Source: Catellatospora sichuanensis
GTDB taxonomy: Bacteria; Actinomycetota; Actinomycetes; Mycobacteriales; Micromonosporaceae
DNA: 64,000 nt
Assembly (NCBI RefSeq): GCF_007483665.1
Contig: NZ_VIQO01000001.1
Location: 496,001-560,000, forward strand
Direction: 5' to 3'
In this document: piece after piece, positions 60,460 to 64,000 of the stretch
Layout of the letters: the number at the start of each line of letters is the position of its first letter
Position numbering within the stretch: position 1 is the stretch's first letter
Notes under the pieces: generated by a model
Database searches by the model: none
What the model saw: only the letters and a program-made list of their open reading frames with translations
What the model was told of the DNA's origin: nothing
Position numbers and translations under genes: made by a program

Positions 60460-61590
60460 TCAGGCAGTGTCGCCTGACAGCAGCGAGCGCAGGCGGCGGG
60501 CTTGCAGATCCCAGCCCCACTCCTGCTCGACCCAGCCGCGGCCCGCCGCGCCCATCTTGGCCCGCAGCGCCTCGTCGGACAGCAGCTCGACCAGCCGGGC
60601 GGCGAGCGCATCCACGTCCCGGCCGGGCACCACGTATCCGGTCTCGCCGTCCCGCACGGCATCGGGCGCACCCCCGGAGTCGCCGGCGATCACCGGCAGG
60701 CCCACCGCGGAGGCTTCCAGGTAGACGATGCCGAGTCCCTCCACGTCCAGCCCGTGGTTGCGGGTGCGGCACGGCATCGCGAAGACGTCCCCGGCCGCGT
60801 AGTGCATCGGCAGCTCCGCCCACGGCACCGAGCCGGTCAGCACGACGTGGTCGGCCACGTCCAGCTCGCGGGCCATCCGCTGCAGGGTCGGCCGGTACGG
60901 GCCGCCGCTGACCAGCAGCAGAGCCGCGTCCGGGATCGCCCGGCGCACCGCCGGGAGAGCGCGGATCAGCATGTCCTGGCCCTTGCGCGGCACCAGCCGG
61001 GAGACGCACACGATCACCGGGCGGTCGGTCAGCCCGTGTCGGGCCCGCACAGCCGCTCCGTCCACGTCCGGGTGGAACGTCTCCGAGTCGACGCCGGGCG
61101 CCAGCCGCTGCAGGCTGGTCCGCTCCCCCAGCGCCCTGGCCAGCCGCACGCGCTGATATTCGCCGAGGTAGGTGAGCACGTCGTTGCCGTCGGCGATGCG
61201 GCGCAGCGCGCTGCGCGCGCCCGGCAGCGCCGCCCAGCCGATCTCGTGCCCGTGCGTGACGCCCACGGCCCGCCGCACCCCGGCCCGCCTGCGCAGGCCC
61301 TGGGCCAGCAGCCCGAGCGGCGCGGCCGCGCCGAACCAGACCCGGTCACAGCCCTCCGCGCGGGCCAGCTCCGCGACCCGCCGGGCCACCCGCGCTGTGG
61401 GCAGCAGCACCCCGGTCCGGTCCCGGACCACCGGATACGGCTGCTCGGCGTCGAACGCCTTCGGGTCGCGCCAGGTCGAGGCGTAGACGACCAGCTCGCC
61501 GTCGGGCTGGCGGATCGCGAGGTTGTGCAGGAACTGCTGGATGCCCCCGGGGCGGGGCGGGAAGTCGTTGGTCACCAGCAGCGTGCGCAT
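60460..61590 (-). CDS. GT4 glycosyltransferase, PimB'-like mannosyltransferase
   Basis: The protein has 376 residues and a GT-B fold. It starts MRTLLVTNDFPPRPGGIQQFLHNLA (the first Rossmann strand), and VTHGHEIGWA follows. RLVPRKGQDMLIRALP, then EGLGIVYLEASAVGLPVIAGDSGGAPDAV is the conserved donor site (E-x7-E pattern). By position and type it corresponds to Rv2188c (PimB'), which adds the second mannose to phosphatidylinositol mannosides at the inner membrane. ATG at 61590 is the family start. A type C inverted repeat lies upstream. Confidence 0.92.
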   Translation of the reverse strand: MRTLLVTNDFPPRPGGIQQFLHNLAIRQPDGELVVYASTWRDPKAFDAEQPYPVVRDRTGVLLPTARVARRVAELARAEGCDRVWFGAAAPLGLLAQGLRRRAGVRRAVGVTHGHEIGWAALPGARSALRRIADGNDVLTYLGEYQRVRLARALGERTSLQRLAPGVDSETFHPDVDGAAVRARHGLTDRPVIVCVSRLVPRKGQDMLIRALPAVRRAIPDAALLLVSGGPYRPTLQRMARELDVADHVVLTGSVPWAELPMHYAAGDVFAMPCRTRNHGLDVEGLGIVYLEASAVGLPVIAGDSGGAPDAVRDGETGYVVPGRDVDALAARLVELLSDEALRAKMGAAGRGWVEQEWGWDLQARRLRSLLSGDTA

Positions 61591-61641
61591 TCGCGCAGCC
61601 TACCGGCGTCCGATCCCCGCCCGGCAACGCGGAGATCGCGG

Positions 61642-61686
61642 TTTGGTGTCATGATCTGCAGTCCAACCGCAGATCATGACACCAAA
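61642..61686. repeat. Type C inverted repeat with perfect 18-bp arms
   Basis: TTTGGTGTCATGATCTGC (61642-61659) pairs perfectly with 61669-61686 over 18 bp with a nine-base spacer. It contains CATGATC like types A and B. It lies between two genes read leftwards. Confidence 0.9.
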
Positions 61687-61712
61687 AGCCGATCTTGAGC
61701 CGCGCCGCGGGT

Positions 61713-62954
61713 TCAGTGGTCGCGGGCGTAGGCGCGGGCAGCGGCCATGCGTTCCACGGTGGTGGGGTGGCTGCCGAAGAGGGCCTGCTCCCAGGCGGGC
61801 GGGTCCGGGTCGCCGAGGTTGACCAGGGAAAGCCGCCCCTGCATCTGCTCGAAGCCGGCCGGGTCCCCGGTCAGCTCCAGCGCGTGCTCGTCGGCGCGCG
61901 CCTCGATCAGCCGGGACACGTACGCCTGCGCCGGCCCCGCCACCAGCCCGCCCACCGTGGCGATCGCCAGCAGCAGGCCGATCGCACGTGGCTCGGCGAT
62001 CGACTCGACCCCGGCCCGCCGCAGCAGCCAGCCCCACGCCCCGAGCAGGTAGAGGCCGACCACGAAGACGGACGCGCCGAGCGCGCCGATGACGGTGCCG
62101 ATGACCACGTCACCGCGCTTGGCGTGCCCCAGCTCGTGCGCGGCGACGGCGACGACCTCGGACTGCGGGGCCTCCCGCAGCAGCGTGTCGTAGACGACGA
62201 TGCGCCGGGTCGGGCCGATGCCGCTGACGTACGCGTTGAGCGCGGTGGTGCGCCGGGACGCGTCGGCGACGAGCACGTCGCGCACCGGCACCCCGTCCCG
62301 CTGGGCCAGCTCCATGAGTTCGGTGCGCAGCGGCCCGTCGGCCATCGGCGTGAACTTGTTGAAGACCGGCTCGACCAGCACCGGGAACACGAAGCTGAGC
62401 AGCACCACCAGCCCGGCGGCGCCGACCGCGCCGACCGCCCACCACCAGTTCGGCAGCAGCCGGGTCAGGCCGTAGAAGCCGAGCAGGGCGACGGCGCCGA
62501 GCACCGCGGCGACGGCGTACCCCTTGAGCAGGTCGACCGCCCAGCCGCCCCAGTCCTGGGTGGACAGCCCGTAGCGCACCGCCACGGTGTGCCGCCAGGC
62601 CGCGAACGGCAGCGTGATCAGGTCCGCGGCCAGCAGCACCAGCAGCCCGCCGCCGAGTACCTTGGCCAGCCACGGTCCGGGCACCAGCCCCACCAGCCAG
62701 GAGCCCAGCGGGGTCAGCCCCAGCACTAGCGCCACGGCCAGCCCGACCAGCATCGCCGGGTAGGTGATCCAGCGCAGCTCGCCGCGCAGCTGCCGGGCCT
62801 CGGCGACCCGGTCCGCGGGCAGCCCGGCCAGCGCGGCGAGCTGATCGGCCCGCGGCGCGGGCGGCCGATGCCACGGCACCAGCATCGCCACCGCCACCGC
62901 CACCGCAGCACATAGGACGACCAACGCCACCCAGGCCCAGCCCCGCACCGTCAT
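61713..62954 (-). CDS. M48 family (Ste24-like) membrane metalloprotease
   Basis: The protein has 413 residues with seven or so membrane helices. VAVAAHELGHAKRGDV holds the zinc-binding HExxH; the third ligand Glu is in LIEARADEHAL, and NAYVSGIGPTRRIVVYD is the typical block. It should cut membrane proteins or prenylated peptides at the membrane. ATG at 62954 starts a basic segment and the first helix. It lies downstream of the NYN gene with a type D inverted repeat between. Confidence 0.9.
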   Translation of the reverse strand: MTVRGWAWVALVVLCAAVAVAVAMLVPWHRPPAPRADQLAALAGLPADRVAEARQLRGELRWITYPAMLVGLAVALVLGLTPLGSWLVGLVPGPWLAKVLGGGLLVLLAADLITLPFAAWRHTVAVRYGLSTQDWGGWAVDLLKGYAVAAVLGAVALLGFYGLTRLLPNWWWAVGAVGAAGLVVLLSFVFPVLVEPVFNKFTPMADGPLRTELMELAQRDGVPVRDVLVADASRRTTALNAYVSGIGPTRRIVVYDTLLREAPQSEVVAVAAHELGHAKRGDVVIGTVIGALGASVFVVGLYLLGAWGWLLRRAGVESIAEPRAIGLLLAIATVGGLVAGPAQAYVSRLIEARADEHALELTGDPAGFEQMQGRLSLVNLGDPDPPAWEQALFGSHPTTVERMAAARAYARDH

Positions 62955-62998
62955 CGCCCGATCGTACGGCCGCCGGCCTTCGCATCCGGTGGCCCGCC

Positions 62999-63061
62999 GT
63001 GCAGTTTCGGGGCAACTGCACGCTCATCGCGACCGGTTCGTGCGCTTTCCCCGAAACTGCA
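62999..63061. repeat. Type D inverted repeat, copy 3
   Basis: GTGCAGTTTCGGGG (62999-63012) pairs with 63049-63061, with a weaker inner part. It shares the arm AGTTTCGGGG with copies 1 and 2. Confidence 0.85.
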
Positions 63062-63086
63062 GTTCTGCCCGGCCGGGCGGACCCGG

Positions 63087-64000
63087 TCAGCTGCGGGCGA
63101 GGCGGCGGACCAGGGACTCCGAGTTCATGGGGTAGGCGCCGTGGCGGCGGACGCCGTCGGCGACCTCGCGGTCGGAGGAGACCACCACGACGGGGCGGCC
63201 CGGCGGCTCGGCCCGGACCAGGCGGCGGATCACCTCGTCGGCGGTCTCGCCCTTGCGCGAGAACAGCACCCGCACCCCGCGCGGCGGGGCGGGCAGGCCG
63301 TGCACCCGCTCGGCCCCGTCGAAGACCACGGTCACCTCGGCGCCGGTCTGCGCGGCGACCCCGCCCATGCCGCTGACCAGCCGGTTGCGCTGCTGCTCCA
63401 GCGACATCTCGGCGAAGCCGCGCTTGGTCACGTTGTAGCCGTCGACGACCAGGTGCGCCTTGGGCAGGGCGAGCAGCTGGGCCAGTCGGGCCGGGTCGTC
63501 GGCGTCGGTGGCCCGGTTGGTCGCGGTGGGGGCGCCGGCCATGTCCGCGTACGCCGCGGCGACCGTGTCCCCCGGCAGCACCTTCGCCGGATCCAGCGCC
63601 AGCTCCCGGCGCAGCCCCACGGCGGCCTGGCCGATGGTCTCCAGCAGCAGCCACAGCCGTGCCTCGTCGACGGCGCGGGTGTCGCGGGCGGCCTGGCGCG
63701 CGTCCCCCGCGACCGCCTCGGCGTCGGCCAGCCTGGCCCGCAGCCGGCGCAGCTCGGCCTCGTGGTCGCCGTGCCCCTTGGCGGCCCGGCCCTTCTCGAT
63801 GGAGAGCAGTTCACTGGCACGTTTGAGCTGGGCCTGCGTCTCGCGCAGCGCCTTGCCGCTCGCGCGGGCCTCCTCGCGCAGCTGACCGAGCTCGTCGCGC
63901 ACCCGGGCCAGCTCGTCGCGCAGCTTGTCGGCCTCGACCCGGGCCACGGCGCGGTCGTGCTCGGCGCGGGCGGCCCGCGCCTCGGCGTCGCGGATGTGCT
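63087..64000 (-). CDS. NYN (YacP-type) domain protein with a coiled coil, cut by the window edge
   Basis: The last 304 residues or so are visible; the N-terminus lies beyond the window. A coiled coil (ADKLRDELARVRDELGQLREEARASGKALRETQAQLKRA) leads to the C-terminal domain, which shows LVVDGYNVTKRG (first acidic residue of the NYN fold), EVTVVFDGAERVHG (Asp) and VVVVSSDREVADGVRR (Ser-Asp). This is the YacP-like NYN domain, related to PIN nucleases, so an RNA-cutting role is likely. Relatives in actinobacteria are annotated as RNA-binding proteins. Confidence 0.85.
   Translation of the reverse strand, partial: HIRDAEARAARAEHDRAVARVEADKLRDELARVRDELGQLREEARASGKALRETQAQLKRASELLSIEKGRAAKGHGDHEAELRRLRARLADAEAVAGDARQAARDTRAVDEARLWLLLETIGQAAVGLRRELALDPAKVLPGDTVAAAYADMAGAPTATNRATDADDPARLAQLLALPKAHLVVDGYNVTKRGFAEMSLEQQRNRLVSGMGGVAAQTGAEVTVVFDGAERVHGLPAPPRGVRVLFSRKGETADEVIRRLVRAEPPGRPVVVVSSDREVADGVRRHGAYPMNSESLVRRLARS

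Overview
The window is about 73% G+C, uses GTG starts often, and carries the mycobacterial-type imuA'-imuB-dnaE2 mutasome, a PASTA kinase and a PimB'-type mannosyltransferase. It is chromosomal DNA of an actinomycete. The mix of gene families suggests Micromonosporaceae, which is an inference rather than a proof. No tRNA, rRNA, insertion sequence, prophage or CRISPR array was seen.

Layout. 1-2.1 kb: tail of an unknown gene, a DUF3040 membrane protein and DNA polymerase IV. 2.3-6.4 kb: a phosphatase/pyrophosphatase with a methyltransferase, a PASTA lipoprotein and a secreted S1 protease. 6.5-13.3 kb: the damage-induced mutagenesis cassette, read right to left as SAV_6107-type HEPN protein, ImuA', ImuB and DnaE2, with LexA-like boxes at 13642-13681 and before dnaE2. 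13.8-15.8 kb: EamA transporter, YbaK-type tRNA deacylase and GNAT. 16-18.8 kb: a degenerate CDP-alcohol transferase, metF and a short GntR regulator. 18.9-28.7 kb: HEAT-like and XRE proteins, polyprenyl synthase, anchored guanyl RNase, MptB-like mannosyltransferase, split lycopene cyclase, an Rv2175c-type DNA-binding protein and a PknL-type kinase. 28.7-37.5 kb: endonuclease IV, an iron-storage pair (bfd-bfr), VapBC, threonine aldolase, aroG, proC and pfkA. 37.8-43 kb: an Rv2179c-type exoribonuclease, DUF1028, a pseudokinase-like APH, a Crp regulator, and a GH5-CBM2 enzyme behind a CebR-like operator. 43-64 kb: a small repeat protein, a giant cyclase-ATPase, acyltransferase, a hydrolase-monooxygenase pair, EEP nuclease, ROK glucokinase, SRPBCC, FadD15-like ligase, a NarL-type two-component pair with a HIT hydrolase, a GshA-like ligase, a PimB'-like transferase, an M48 protease and a NYN protein.

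The order metF, polyprenyl synthase, MptA/B, Rv2175c, PknL, AroG, Rv2179c, PlsC, Rv2185c/Rv2186c, FadD15, PimB' follows M. tuberculosis Rv2172c-Rv2188c as I remember it. Many genes are inserted between these anchors, so an envelope/isoprenoid core has been expanded by unrelated cassettes.

The most unusual signal is non-coding. Gaps between genes carry at least eight kinds of 45-73 bp inverted repeat. One kind has four copies and another has three. By eye, nearly every copy sits where the + strand changes from C-rich to G-rich. One lies inside the MptB-like gene, where third-codon-position use switches from C to G at the element. This looks like an undescribed class of palindromic element tied to local strand asymmetry.
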